Below, piece by piece: positions 21,801 to 31,248 of a DNA stretch of 64,000 bases. Source of the stretch: Aplysia californica. Lineage: Eukaryota > Mollusca > Gastropoda > Aplysiida > Aplysiidae. Numbering within the stretch: position 1 is the first letter of the stretch; each line of letters starts with the position of its first letter. Under the pieces are notes generated by a model. The model did not search any database. It had not been told where the DNA came from and saw only the letters and a program-made list of their open reading frames with translations. The stretch spans positions 152,025 through 216,024 of the forward strand of contig NW_004798056.1 in the NCBI RefSeq assembly GCF_000002075.1. The letters are read 5' to 3'. The position numbers and the translations under genes are program-made.

Positions 21801-24500
21801 CCACTGCATAAATTATAATTTTTAAGTGTTTGCAAGTATCAGCATTGTATTTATTTGTACTCTCTGAATTAACAGAATTTTGAATATGGGACTACTGGTA
21901 TGCATTGAAACTGCATTGTATTCAGTGATGTATTTAGTTCAAGAATAACATATTAATTGTGTGTTCTATTGCATTTACATTTGGACTTGTTCCACAAACA
22001 CTCCTCGAACAGCCCGAGTTCAAGAACGTCCCATTTGGGATTTGAACTAGGGTGGTCTGTTTTGTGTCCCAATGTGATACCGAGCAAGCCGTACACTGTG
22101 AAGCTCATGTAGATTTGTTGTCTCTCCACACCCGTATTCCCTTTCTTGAAGGCACAGCACGCAAGAGAAAACATATACTTGGCAGAAAAGGCTGGCGGGC
22201 TAACAAAAACACGCGCCTGACGTATGCTTTGTCTTCTGGCAAGACGGAAGAAAATAATGAGGACAGCAATAACGTGGTATGTACTAGGAAAATGTTTATT
22301 ACTTGTTTGTGTGTGTATGGGGGGCCGATATAATTTTACTTTATTGCTGTGAGGGGGGTTGTTTTTTATTTCCACATGTGTGTGTTTGGAAATGATAATT
22401 GATATGGTTTATAATGATATATTATCCTTGTGAATTTTCAGTCAAAATTCTTTTTATTCCCTCCCTTTTTAAAAAAATCTGTTTGACACCTGCAAAATAA
22501 CAAAACATCACTTACATCTTTTTTTTTGTTCTAAACATATAGACCATGTCAATTGGGAAGCAATGCTTTTGCAAACTACTTCCTTGGCGCTCATATGACC
22601 TTATGCAGTTGCGAGCGCCGTAAAACCCTCTACTGTAAAAAAAAAAAAATCTTCCTTTATCGTGTCTACCGCTCAGACAAATCTGCATGGTGCACACTGC
22701 TTAAAGATGGCATGTCAGGACTAGGGAAGCCTTACATTACACAGACCTGCCACTCATCCCAATTTAATCATGATATCCCTTTTTTTCCCCCCATATCTCA
22801 AGCATCCCAATTTCGATTGCGTTTGTCCCAATTTTTTAGTTCTGTCTGTTGCACTGGATTTTTCAAAAAACTTACTCTGCCTTCATATATTTATGGACAC
22901 CCCTGGAAAATTTTTAAGTCAGCTTGGCGGTAACCCTGGTGAATTGTCGTTGATCCTGATTTTGTCCCCCTTGAGAACCTGATTTTTAGATTTCATAGAG
23001 CAGCAGGTCCACATTGCATTGTCATTGAATTTTCTCTGTGTGTGTTCACAGCAGGCTGTGGGAGATGAGATGAGCAGTTCCAACAGTGTGCAGGATACAA
23101 GCTCTTCTGCAGCCTCCCCGACCCCTGCCCCTGACTTTGAGATGGAGGTGGAGACCAACAATATACCAAAGACTGACCCCGGAAAATGGAGTGTAAGTTT
23201 AGGCGCTCATATGACCTTATGCAGTTGCGAGCGCCGTAAAAACTCTACTAAAACTAAAACTAAGTGTACGTTTTCACTGTTAATCATAGATAGCATTTGT
23301 ACAGCGTGAATCCCAGCTTAACAGCAAGCTCTATGTGCTTGACTATACTATTTCCCCTGAAAGTGGAGTAAAATTTTTCATTATTAATAATAGATAATAT
23401 TTGTTTAGCGCAAATCCCAGCTCAACAGCAAGCTCTATGCGCTTGACAATCTATACTATTACCCCAGCAGACCTGATAGCATTCTGAAGCAATGTCAACT
23501 TTCTGGGAATCATACAGTGCAAGCTGCCTTTTATAGGCACTAAAACACGAACATACTGACAAGATCTTTTGCTGTCTGTGGCTTGATACCCTTTCTCACT
23601 AGGGAGAAGCGAGGAAAATTTGTGTAAAGTGCTTTTCCCAAGGACACAATGTCGGACCTGTGGCTCAAACCCCTGAACACGCAACCTCACGATAATGAGT
23701 CCGGTGGCTTAACCTCTAAGCCGCTGGTACCACATTACTATTACTATTACCTTTACCTTAGAATCCGCACCAATTACATGTGCGCACCAAGCATGATGTC
23801 ACTTATTAATGAAATATTCTGTAGATTACCTATAGTTTTGTTCCATTTTGTAAATGGGTTCACATACTTGCTACCGGCATCTGTGGTATGACGTTTAATC
23901 GCTGTCAGTCGCATGCTGTAGGTACGATTTCGATTCCTGTTTGGGGACTACTTTTTATTTCTGCCTTTTTCCTGGGATGTTTTATACCTGTCAGCCTGGA
24001 TTGGCCTTGACAGACAGGGTGAAAGCACTCCTCTTAAATGATTTAAATTGTGTCAATGGAGGCGTTAAAACACCTAATCTTCGGCACTTATATGACCTTA
24101 TTGTGTTGCAAGTGCCGTAAAACACTTACTAAAACTAAAAAAACTAAACTGTCTGCCCACCTAGCTTTTTCCCTGCACTAAATGACCATTATTGTGTCAA
24201 TTTGCCCCTCTTTATTCCAACAAACAAAACGAGCAAACTTTTTTCCCCCGTTGTGTAAAATCTCACTTTCCACCTTTTTCCCCATGTGATCAGGTCACGG
24301 AGGTGTATGATTTCATCCAGTCGCTTCCTGGCTGCTGTGACTACGCAGAGGAGTTCCGCTCCCAAGAGATCGACGGGCAAGCGCTTCTCCTACTGAAGGA
24401 AGACCACCTCATGACGGCCATGAACATCAAGCTGGGACCTGCCCTCAAGATCTGCGCTAAGATCAACTCTCTCAGATCTGACTTTGTCCCTCCCACGTGA
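5711..24500 (+). CDS. PHC: Polyhomeotic-like protein (Polycomb PRC1 subunit), 14 coding exons
   Basis: Exons: 5711-6149, 6739-6911, 12537-12777, 13433-13485, 13954-14178, 15142-15291, 16817-17362, 18133-18339, 18727-19050, 19611-19737, 21343-21597, 22152-22276, 23052-23192, 24294-24500. They total 3213 nt in agreeing phases and give 1070 residues; the start is ATG 5711, 29 nt after an acceptor. Seen: poly-Q tracts (about 45-75, 165-183 and 844-858), an Ala/Pro/Thr-rich middle, an HD1 segment (ILTHIIEGFVIQEG, about 768-781), an FCS zinc finger (Cys872, Cys875, Cys891, Cys895), a basic stretch (about 917-932) and a C-terminal SAM domain (about 1000-1066, EEFRSQEIDGQALLLLKE). Known for the family: a nuclear PRC1 subunit in which SAM polymerises, FCS binds nucleic acid and HD1 contacts partners. 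Ambiguous: exon 6 could start at 15109 (11 more codons in frame), exon 10 could end at 19752, and exons 3 and 7 have tandem CAG acceptors. The exon 7 donor (GTCTGC) is weak. Confidence 0.93.
10845..10988 (+). CDS. Possible cassette exon of PHC inside intron 2
   Basis: A 48-codon open stretch follows a branch-point-like TACTAAAC and an AG (10843-10844) and ends at a GTGTAT donor (10989). It is phase 0 at both ends, matching intron 2, so inclusion would keep the PHC frame and add 48 residues (starts PGKKEPVNTIAAINLC, ends PPETPQGG). If the donor is not used, the frame stops five codons later. The Lys/Ala/Pro-rich composition looks coding, but I know no matching PHC segment. The donor is mediocre and the acceptor tract is short; it may be a fragment of something else. 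Confidence 0.28.
11003..11341 (-). repeat. tRNA-derived SINE, AAT-tailed type (full copy)
   Basis: In minus orientation the head (11341 leftwards) has a tRNA-like A box and a B box read as GGTTCGAATCC. The body follows, with GTGCTTAGTCAGCTGC and GGGTAATAATATAGTGCAAA, and ends at an AAT-rich tail (about 11003). The same unit recurs at 16430-16783, 23279-23737, 34668-34805 and 57100-57412. It is a Pol III-type retroposon. Confidence 0.8.
13597..13774. mobile_element. 178-bp pogo/Tc1-like MITE with TA duplication
   Basis: TA (13595-13596) precedes CAGTTGAAACTG; the right end read inward is CAGCTGAATCTG followed by TA (13775-13776). The interior carries CCACCTGTCCAAGA and its inverted form. Related copies lie at 14284-14455 and 61132-61295. 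It sits in a PHC intron. Confidence 0.75.
14284..14455 (-). mobile_element. Second copy of the pogo/Tc1-like MITE, inverted
   Basis: It shares AGAAAAGTGGTTGTCTTAAA and TGTACAGTTGATTGTCTTGG with the copy at 13597, in opposite orientation, and ends in TTCAGCTG. It lies about 500 bp from the first copy, so the pair could fold back within the PHC transcript. Confidence 0.6.
14622..15060. mobile_element. 430-bp inverted-repeat MITE (copy 1)
   Basis: The left end reads GTGGTGAAATCAGGTGCTCA. The right end read inward is CAGTGGAATCAGGCGCTCGT, so the ends are imperfect inverted repeats. Two related copies lie at 39246-39655 and 46097-46436, all with TTTTTGGCTCAAC(AC)CTTTT and TTACTGAAAAACGTTGATTA in the interior. 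No open frame. The superfamily is not assigned. The copy ends about 50 bp before the PHC exon 6 acceptors. Confidence 0.7.
15320..15468 (-). repeat. Hairpin-tail SINE fragment (type 2, AAGTGCC-like stem)
   Basis: Read on the minus strand, AACACCTCTAATCTTCAGCA leads into a decayed GGCACTT-type hairpin and a GTAAAAC-like tail, preceded by ATCCTCATCTCTCCATCTTT. It is one of about a dozen copies of the 180-bp type-2 unit. Confidence 0.6.
15757..16292 (+). repeat. Long tRNA-derived SINE with hairpin tail (type 1, full copy)
   Basis: The head (15757-15836) is tRNA-like: the A-box region GTGGCCTAGAGG and a perfect T-arm, CCGGG-TTCGATT-CCGGG. The body holds GCACGTTAAAGATCCCTTGG and CGATAAGAGTAGGCTTCGGC. 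The 3' end is the hairpin GCGCTC/GAGCGC (16228-16260), then CGTAAAACCC and an ACAAACAACAACAA tail. It lies in a PHC intron in sense orientation. A 5'-truncated copy is at 40310-40560. The acceptor arms do not pair, so it is not a functional tRNA. Confidence 0.8.
16430..16783 (-). repeat. tRNA-derived SINE, AAT-tailed type (full copy)
   Basis: Same unit as 11003-11341: tRNA-like head near 16783, body, and AATAATAATG tail near 16430. It ends about 30 bp before the PHC exon 7 acceptor. Confidence 0.8.
17363..18132 (+). other. PHC intron without recognised elements
   Basis: AT-rich intronic DNA with CATCATCATC microsatellite patches near 17450 and 17565. Nothing else supported. Confidence 0.5.
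19141..19240 (+). repeat. Degenerate duplicate of the HD1-coding exon end
   Basis: Positions 19141-19240 repeat 18993-19090: the 3' end of PHC exon 9, its GTGAGTGAT donor and the start of the next intron. The copy would read LIYIIKGFFIQKGREPFP against ILTHIIEGFVIQEGPEPFP in the true exon. An AG lies just before it (19139-19140), but entry from the phase-0 upstream exon meets a stop at once. It is probably an inert tandem duplication rather than an alternative exon. Confidence 0.75.
19940..21023 (-). mobile_element. piggyBac-like nonautonomous DNA transposon in a PHC intron
   Basis: TTAA (19936-19939) precedes CTCATTCACTGCCTGGCATT; the right end read inward is CTCACTCACTGCCATGCCCG with TTAA outside (21024-21027). 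TTAA duplications plus a CACTGCC-rich end fit piggyBac. On the minus strand between about 20690 and 20580 a fragment reads ELFADDSDDEPSYRVDNEYR, an acidic stretch like the N-terminus of piggyBac transposases. The catalytic part is missing. It occupies most of the intron between PHC exons 10 and 11. Confidence 0.75.
22586..22650 (+). repeat. Solo SINE hairpin tail (GAGCGCC stem)
   Basis: A GGCGCTC/GAGCGCC hairpin (22586-22619) followed by GTAAAACCCTCTACT and poly-A, with no SINE body upstream. It lies in the intron before PHC exon 13. Severe 5' truncation during retroposition would leave exactly this. Confidence 0.7.
23202..23265 (+). repeat. Solo SINE hairpin tail (GAGCGCC stem)
   Basis: Hairpin 23202-23235, then GTAAAAACTCTACTAAAACT. 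It starts only about 10 bp after the donor of PHC exon 13 (23193) and is followed directly by an AAT-tailed SINE. Confidence 0.7.
23279..23737 (-). repeat. AAT-tailed SINE, full copy with a second partial tail
   Basis: The full copy runs from a tRNA-like head near 23737 to a tail near 23385. A second fragment of the same 3' body (23279-23345) lies next to it, so the 3' segment is present twice in tandem. Confidence 0.7.
23880..24150 (+). repeat. tRNA-derived SINE type 3 ending in the shared hairpin
   Basis: A tRNA-like head with B box GATTTCGATTCC is followed by a body with CCTGGGATG and CCTTGACAGACAGGGT, then AATTGTGTCAATGGAGGCGT. It runs into CACCTAATCTTC and the GGCACTT/AAGTGCC hairpin (24083-24116), then GTAAAAC. 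This copy joins the type-3 body to the same 3' module used by types 1 and 2. Confidence 0.7.
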
Positions 24501-25131
24501 AGCTGGGACAGTTTGCTTATAATGTACATACATAAATGTATAAATATGTATATAAATATGGGTGGGGGAAAGGGGGGGGGGGGTTGTTGGGACAGCACAT
24601 AAAAAATTGGGAAGGGATGAGGGGGGGGGGGGTGTGTCTTATACTAAAATTGTGTTGCATTGGTATGTGGGAAATGTGAGCTATAAGCTTGTTGTATTGC
24701 AATGTAAATAGTTTTCTTGTCCACATCTCTTTATATGTCTGTTCAATTTTGCGCAAAGAGGAAGCACCTCTGTCAGAAATGGTGGAAAACTGGCCAGTAA
24801 CCTGTTTCATCATGTGAAATGAGAGATATGGCTGTGGTGCTGATTTATCACCCTTATCTTATCATTATTTTTGAAGAGGAAAGGTCGTTGTGATGTAAAG
24901 TTTGCCTCAGCTAGGAAGGGAAGACAGCCCAAAGACTCCTTAAACAGCCCGTCGAAAAAAGCTCCATTCAGGATTCAAGCAAGGGCCGTCGCCTACTCAA
25001 AGTTCAGCATGGTGCCTTCTGAGCTATCGTGTCACCAGATATATACAACATATGAGGGTGTTTGTTGGATTCAAGAGAAGCACATGGCCATTGTAACTAC
25101 CTTATAGTGTTGTCCTGGCAAAAAGCAAAAA

Positions 25132-25137
25132 AATAAA
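25132..25137 (+). terminator. Candidate PHC polyadenylation signal AATAAA
   Basis: First AATAAA downstream of the PHC stop (24500), in an A-rich patch, implying a 3' UTR of about 0.65 kb. A later AATAAA at 29063-29068 would imply a much longer one. The sequence alone cannot choose between them. Confidence 0.35.
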
Positions 25138-26214
25138 AAGAAATAATGAAAAAAAAGTGAAGTAGAAATAGCAAAAACTGCGGAGGAAGAAGTTATCATC
25201 ACATCTTTTTTCAGCATTTGCAGGGCTGCCCACCCACCAGCTTGTTTTAGTGATTAAGAAATGGAATATTTGTAATTGGCTCTAAAATTTGTAATATTGC
25301 CCTGGATAGTCTTCCTCCAGGGCCCTGGGGTATCAGGGACAGGGATTGTAGTCAGGCAAGTGTAAATGTAACATAAACACAGGTATGGTGAAAAAAATAG
25401 GTCTTGCCAGGCTCGTCATTGTCGAGTTCAGAAAAAGATGGGGGGGGGGGGGGGGGGGGGGGGGTTGGTAAGTTGCTGCTTGCAAAAACAAAAGAAACCT
25501 TTGGAATTATAGAATAACGTACATCACCACAAGCCTTTGATCCTGATTGTAATGATTTATTTTTTTATTTTTAAAAAAATTCTTTCTTTGGCCTAGGCTG
25601 CGAAAGGGCAGGAATTTTCTAACAAGGTTGTCCAACCTAATGTTTGCCTTACTCCTGGCTATGTCTACTTCTATAGCCTTAATATTTTTCTATGGACAAA
25701 GTGGCACTGACCTGCTGCAAGGGTTCAATGTAAAGAGGATGTGACAGCTACACGTGACCTAGTGACGTAAACTGTCTGTGTCTGGTATTTTGTCTTCCTT
25801 TATACACCAGGAAGGTTGGCAGTAGACTTGGGCAGCCGAAATTTTTTTTAATCGGAATCAGGGGCATTGCGATCATATTTTCTTAAAGTTCACCAAATTC
25901 GTAATGGTGGGTAGTCCTGTACTTGTTGGCCTTGTGTCCTACTTCCACGTGGCATTAGGCTGGAATGCATGAGCACATGAGGTGCTGGCGTCGTAGTAAC
26001 ACAAGACACCGGTGTAATACAATTCTGCTGAAGATCTTATTTCTGTTGGAATAATCTTCCTTTTTAAGAAAAAAAAATGTTTCTGAATTTTTTTTCAGCA
26101 CCACTCTTGACCTTTCTTCTCTTTTTTACTGTGCTCGAGTTGTTTTGTTTTGTTATGTTATACCCCAGGTATAGTTGTCTCTATGATAAGCTTTTCTCCA
26201 CTATTCAAAAACAT
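25138..26214. other. Downstream flank of PHC
   Basis: No exon recognised. Contains the longest poly-G run in the window (25441-25464, 24 bases). It could belong to a long PHC 3' UTR. Confidence 0.4.
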
Positions 26215-26402
26215 TCTCTGTGGATGGTTGGCGGGTGCTCTGGTTTGGTTTGCTCCTTCTTTCTTCTAAAATAAAAAATCTATCGTCTCTATCTCCCCTA
26301 CTTCTTTTTCGTATTTGTTACATTCTTGTAACACCTCTAATCTTCAGCACTTATATGACCTTATTGTGTTGCAATTGCCATAAAACTCTTACTAAAACAA
26401 AC
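26215..26402 (+). repeat. Type-2 SINE with decayed hairpin tail
   Basis: Starts GTGGATGGTTGGCGGGTGCT, continues TGGTTTGCTCCTTCTTTCTT and TAACACCTCTAATCTTCAGC, and ends with an AGCACTT-type hairpin and TAAAACTCTTACTAAAAC. Followed within 35 bp by another copy. Confidence 0.75.
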
Positions 26403-26431
26403 ATTCTTTGAGATGTCGATCATAACCTCAG

Positions 26432-26621
26432 TAGGTGGTTGGCGGGTGCTCTGGTGTGGTTTGTTCCTTCTTTCCTATCGAACATCCATCATCCTTATCT
26501 CCCCTTCTTCTTTTTTTATGTTTGTTACTCTCTTGTAACACCTCTAATCTTCTGGCGCTCATTTGACCTTATGCAGTTGCGAGCGCCGTAAAACCTCTAC
26601 TAAAACTAAACTAAGATCATA
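26432..26621 (+). repeat. Type-2 SINE with GAGCGCC hairpin tail
   Basis: Same body as the adjacent copy, but its hairpin (26554-26587) is the GGCGCTC/GAGCGCC version. The two neighbouring copies therefore show both stem versions on one body type. Confidence 0.8.
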
Positions 26622-27854
26622 AACTCTACCCCAAACACCATTTTCAAAAATTTTACTTAGTACTCATACCTTAGATTTTGAGATTGGCCCCAAAGTCTGT
26701 TCATTAACATCTTGTACGTTACCAGACTCGCAAGATATTTCATATTTTGTTTCTTTTGTGTAAATGCTTGAATGTGAAGGGAGTCTCCAACATCACAATG
26801 TTTGGCTACGTTTGGCCGTTTTCTTATAGAATAGTATAGAATGTCTACAAAAATTTTGTTTCTTTTTCTCTTTTTTGGGTTGGGGAATGATAATGTCGAA
26901 AGTGGGATATTTTATAATTTCTTCAGTCCACAATGTGTGTCACTCGTATTTTGTTTTCATATTCATCGGTTGTTTTGTTTTCTCAGGGATTTCATTCTTC
27001 TCCTTTTTTTAAAAAACTTTTGGAAATTATTCACATGCAAGTTGGCTTTAAAAAGCTTTCTTACATAAAATGAACTGTACAAACATAGTAGTCTTGAATC
27101 ATCGCTCATTTATTTTTATATTGGCAAATAAGTATACTTTTAAGAAATTGTCTCAATTGTTTTGAATCTTATGAAGAAAAAGAATTTGAAGGAAAAAACA
27201 CCTGACTCGGTATCACCAGATTACACTTGATGTTGAAAGTATTGCTACCCATGACAGTGAAAAACATGAAGGTGGTTCTCATTGACATTCCAGTGTGTGC
27301 TGTCTTTTGAACTCAATTTCAAGAAAGTGATGTTTTATTGGCAACCTGCTCGCAGACTTGGAAAATTATCCATGTACCTCTGTAGGCCTATAACATCCAT
27401 TGGAAAATGTATCACAATCCGTCCATCAATTATTAAGCTTTTTGTTATCCCCCATCTGCTTAAAATAGAATTAAAGTAGGCCTACTTATACTATAAGTTA
27501 TACAATAAGAACTGTCCAATCTTTCCTTAAATGGACTTTGAAAGGCACTGGGGCATCTGATGTAGAGGACTTGTATGAATACTCAGGAGAGCAGAAAGAG
27601 ACGAAAAGGATAGGACTTGCAATATATATTTTATGTTTCTTATTTGATGAATAATATTTAGTTTCAGTAATTCGTTGCCAATTCAAAGTCAGTCTAAGTA
27701 AGGGACGTTGGAACACTTTTCACCCTTGTCTTCATACTAAATGCTGTGGTCTGGTTTTAGCTACTGGTTGTGAACATTTTAACTTGTGAAGCAGCTTTTG
27801 TCTTTGTGTTACCATCACACTCTCAAAATCTGAACTGTGTTTAATTTTTGGACC
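26622..27854. other. Intergenic or long 3' UTR, no features seen
   Basis: AT-rich, without recognisable exons, repeats or transposon ends. Confidence 0.45.
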
Positions 27855-28062
27855 GCCTTCGGAGGTGTAGCCGTTGGTCGCTTCACTGCCGTATGGAGGA
27901 GTTTTGAGTTTGGAGAATTTTTTATTGGGTATCTCAGTCTTTCCGCTGGGATATAGTATCCCTCTCAGATCATGTTGGCCCTGACAGGCAGGTCAGAAGC
28001 CCGCATTCTAATTGATCTAAATTGTGTCAATGGGGGGTCGTAAAACACCTACCTTTAGAAAG
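27855..28062 (+). repeat. Type-3 SINE
   Basis: Body motifs TTATTGGGTATCTCAGTCTT, CCTCTCAGATCATGTTGGCC and ATTGTGTCAATGGGGGGTCG, ending GTAAAACACCTACC. This copy has no hairpin; it ends at its own GTAAAACACCTAC terminus. Confidence 0.65.
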
Positions 28063-29127
28063 AAAAAAATATTTTTGTGGGGAGATCATATGGGTCCTAC
28101 ACAGAGGAAAAAGTTTGTGAGCTTGTGCGCATACGTACTAATGCATTGGATCGGAAGATACTCTACATATTGTTGGTTCAGAGAGTCACTGGGATCAGTG
28201 TAGTCTTTAAAACATGTTTAACGTATAATGGAAAGAGTACCCCTTTTTTTTTTAAAGTATGGTTGATCTTTCAGAGGACTGCTTCAAGGTGCACATTTTT
28301 TTACTTCCCTTTGGTGGGATTGGTCATTTCGGGAGGTTTGATTTGACGTGATGTGATTAAATTCCCTGTCATAATGTGAAGGATTTGTAATAGCAATGAT
28401 GAGTACAGAATTCTCATGATACAATTTTTTTCCAGTCTCAACAGAGAATTTGTACACAGTCCACTATATAGTAAATCATGCTTACTAATTGTCAAGAGGA
28501 TAGGCCCATTTGAAAGGACATGCACAGTTTTTAGAAAAACTAACCTTGTTATGGTGACAAAAAATTTGGCAATAATATGCCCACAACTTCTGTACACTGA
28601 TTATAAATTCAAACCTCCACACTGGTTTAAGCATGCTTGTTGTGATTTTTGTCATTGACTGTGCTGGTCTTGGATGAGTAAGAGTCCTCTATTTTACGTA
28701 AGTTAGGGAACGGATGAAAACAGGATTATCAAAGGTTTGGTACAATACCAATTCTTTCTCTGCTTCAAAAGTCAATTCTCATTCTCATGATTAACGAGCT
28801 TTTTTTGGTTGTTTCAGAGTTCTCTTACAGTGATAGTTTCTTGCTGTACAAGATCTCAAGATATGGAATTATTGGTCTATATTTGTCTTTGTCAGATGTG
28901 CTGGAAATGTGAAATAAGATTTGGATGTGTACAATTTGATATTTTCCTGCTTGGAATTGATGAACATTTTCATGTTTTTCAGTTATAATTTTTTATATTA
29001 CTGACCGACTGTTGTGAGTTTGATATTATACTATGATCAAATGGATAACATGGAAAAATCATAATAAATATATTAGTGATGTTTTATGTGGGGTTCTTTT
29101 TTTTTTTTTTTTTCAACTGTTAATATA
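28063..29127. other. Intergenic DNA
   Basis: No supported exon or repeat. An AATAAA at 29063-29068 could serve as a distal PHC polyadenylation signal. Confidence 0.4.
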
Positions 29128-29135
29128 CTCGTGAG

Positions 29136-30870
29136 CAGAGCTGTTAAAGTACTTTTAAAAAGGTACTTAAGTACAAATTTAAGTACAATCTAAAATATGT
29201 ACTTAAGTACAGTAAAAGTACTTTCCTGTAAAATGTACTTGAGTACAAGTACTTTTTAAAAAAGTACTTATGAGTACATTTGGAGTACTTTCTGCTAATA
29301 TGCTAAAACACTTCAGTACTAATGCAAAACTTCATATTGAATAACAATTAACATTTCTAGTATAATTGACTAATTCGGCCATTTATTACTAATAATGTAA
29401 ACAGTATACAAAGCATTTGAATATACGCACTGAACGTAGGTGGAAATTGTCCGTGAAATTGAAAAAAAAACCCCAGCAAACAGACGCAACTAGTGAGTAA
29501 GTGATATTATGAATAGAATTTGTTTGAGCAAGACAATATGATCAAATGTAAGTCAGTCCTAGAGGTCGGAAAGTAGGAAAAGTATCAAAATTGGAAAATG
29601 TAGAGACAAAGTTGATCTAAGAAAATTAAAAATTGATGAAAATGGCCAGCAAAAAAAGTGCTTTGAATTCTTCTTTAACAAATCCTCAAGGAATCAAGGT
29701 AGCCTTAAGCACAAACCACAAAAAAAGGAAAAAAGAAATTTAGGTAGCCTAAAAAATGTTAGATTGATATACATTGAGAACTCAGTTTCAGTTTCAATTG
29801 ATTATAATAGTGGTAAGACAGATTTTGGTCACACTGTGTAGTCCACGGCGCCCACGGCAAACCAAAATAGGACTACATGTAATTTCCTAGAGTCTAGTAA
29901 GTGTAGTGTAACCAAAGATTCTCTACTACAGTAGTCTCCGCCTAAGTTCCCAGCGCTCGGGAGCAAGGGAAATATGGGATCTTAGCCCGACGAAGCTAAG
30001 GAAGAATCTACAGTGGCCCAAGAACTGGCGTGACCCCTGGGAAGGATTATGACATATGGTGAGCAAAGAGTGGTCATCCTTGATGACCAATCACAGTAGC
30101 ATGGTGGCATGAGGCAAGCCATAATATTATACCGTACACTCATTAGCATATCGTCTCGAGATCTTTATCTACGTTTATCCAGTTGCCCCTCCCCTTTACC
30201 TGTCCAAAAACTGTAGCCTTCCATCTCTGATTGAGTCCCCCCGCCTTTGTCGTTACGCACCATTACGTTGTGACCACACCAATTAAAATTCAGGCTGTCT
30301 CGCAATTTTGGGAATAGAGAAAAACTGCCTTCAACTTCAATGGTCAGGGAAGAGTTCACAGTTCGATGTGATCCTGCCTGGAGCGAATTTGTAGGCCCAA
30401 CCCACCCAGCGAGGGATGAAAGTTCAGGTGGTGAGCTCAGATGCGAGTGCGATGTTTGGGGAAAAGAAACTCTCATCGGTCAGTTCACACCCCGGTGTGA
30501 TCCCGTCTGGGGATCATTGTACCGTTTCATGGAGTTTTACTGCGCATGTGATCACTTTCACAAGAGTGGCTGATCTTTGACGCGACGGGCAGTTCTTTAA
30601 TCTCAACTTTTAACTCTTGGTTGATCGGCTGTGCCCGCCCGGGTGTTTGTTCCGTAAATTATGATCGGAAATGTCGGCACTTATTCTTTCATTAAGCTTC
30701 AAAAGTACTCAAAATGTACTTGAAAAGTACTCAAAAGTACTTTTATAAAAAGTATCGGAGTACAGTAAAAGTACTGGTTCTCAAAATGTACCGGAGTACA
30801 GTAAAAGTACCGAAAATTGTAACGTAAGTACAAGTACCGGAGTACTTGTACTCCGTTACAACCAGCTCTG
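29136..30870. mobile_element. hAT-like nonautonomous element, copy 1
   Basis: Starts CAGAGCTGTTAAAGTAC and ends, read inward, CAGAGCTGGTTGTAACGG. It is flanked by an exact 8-bp duplication CTCGTGAG (29128-29135 and 30871-30878), which fits the hAT preference nTnnnnAn. Both ends carry dense AGTACTT/AAGTACT subterminal repeats. The interior has no transposase-sized frame. It is closely similar over its length to copy 2 at 53480-55275. Confidence 0.88.
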
Positions 30871-30878
30871 CTCGTGAG

Positions 30879-31062
30879 TGGCTGGCAGGTACTCTGGTGT
30901 GGTTTGCTTCTTCTTTCCTATCCAACGTCTATCGTCCTTATTTCCCCTTCTTCTTTTTTATATTTGTTACTCTCTTGTCTCTTGTAACACCTCTAATCTT
31001 CTGGCGCTCATATGACCTTATGCAGTTGCGAGCGTCGTAAAACCTCTACTAAAACTAACTAA
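30879..31062 (+). repeat. Type-2 SINE with GAGCGYC hairpin tail
   Basis: TGGCTGGCAGGTACTCTGGT, TTTGCTTCTTCTTTCCTATC, then hairpin 31003-31036 and GTAAAACCTCTACTAAAACT. It abuts the 8-bp duplication of the hAT element. Confidence 0.75.
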
Positions 31063-31159
31063 ACTGTTAGATATACACATATTTACTCTAGTATCTGGTC
31101 TGTTTTCTTTCCCTTTTCTCATTTTTTTGCTTAATCTTGCCAAGTAACTTTTTTTGAAC

Positions 31160-31248
31160 TGGTGTCTGTGGTGTTGCAATTAGGTGCTTTGTTGTTGTGC
31201 ACAGGAGACCTGAATTCAATTCCCAAGTGGGTAGAAAGATTATTACAG
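31160..31248 (+). repeat. Head of a type-3 SINE, truncated
   Basis: A tRNA-like 5' head with CAGGAGACCTGAATTCAATT, similar to heads at 34375 and (inverted) 53335. The body is missing; sequence passes straight into the pogo-like element. Confidence 0.5.

Noticed and set aside
30165-30573. Possible gene inside the hAT-like element
   Set aside because: Short frames on both strands are disrupted in the second copy, so not maintained.
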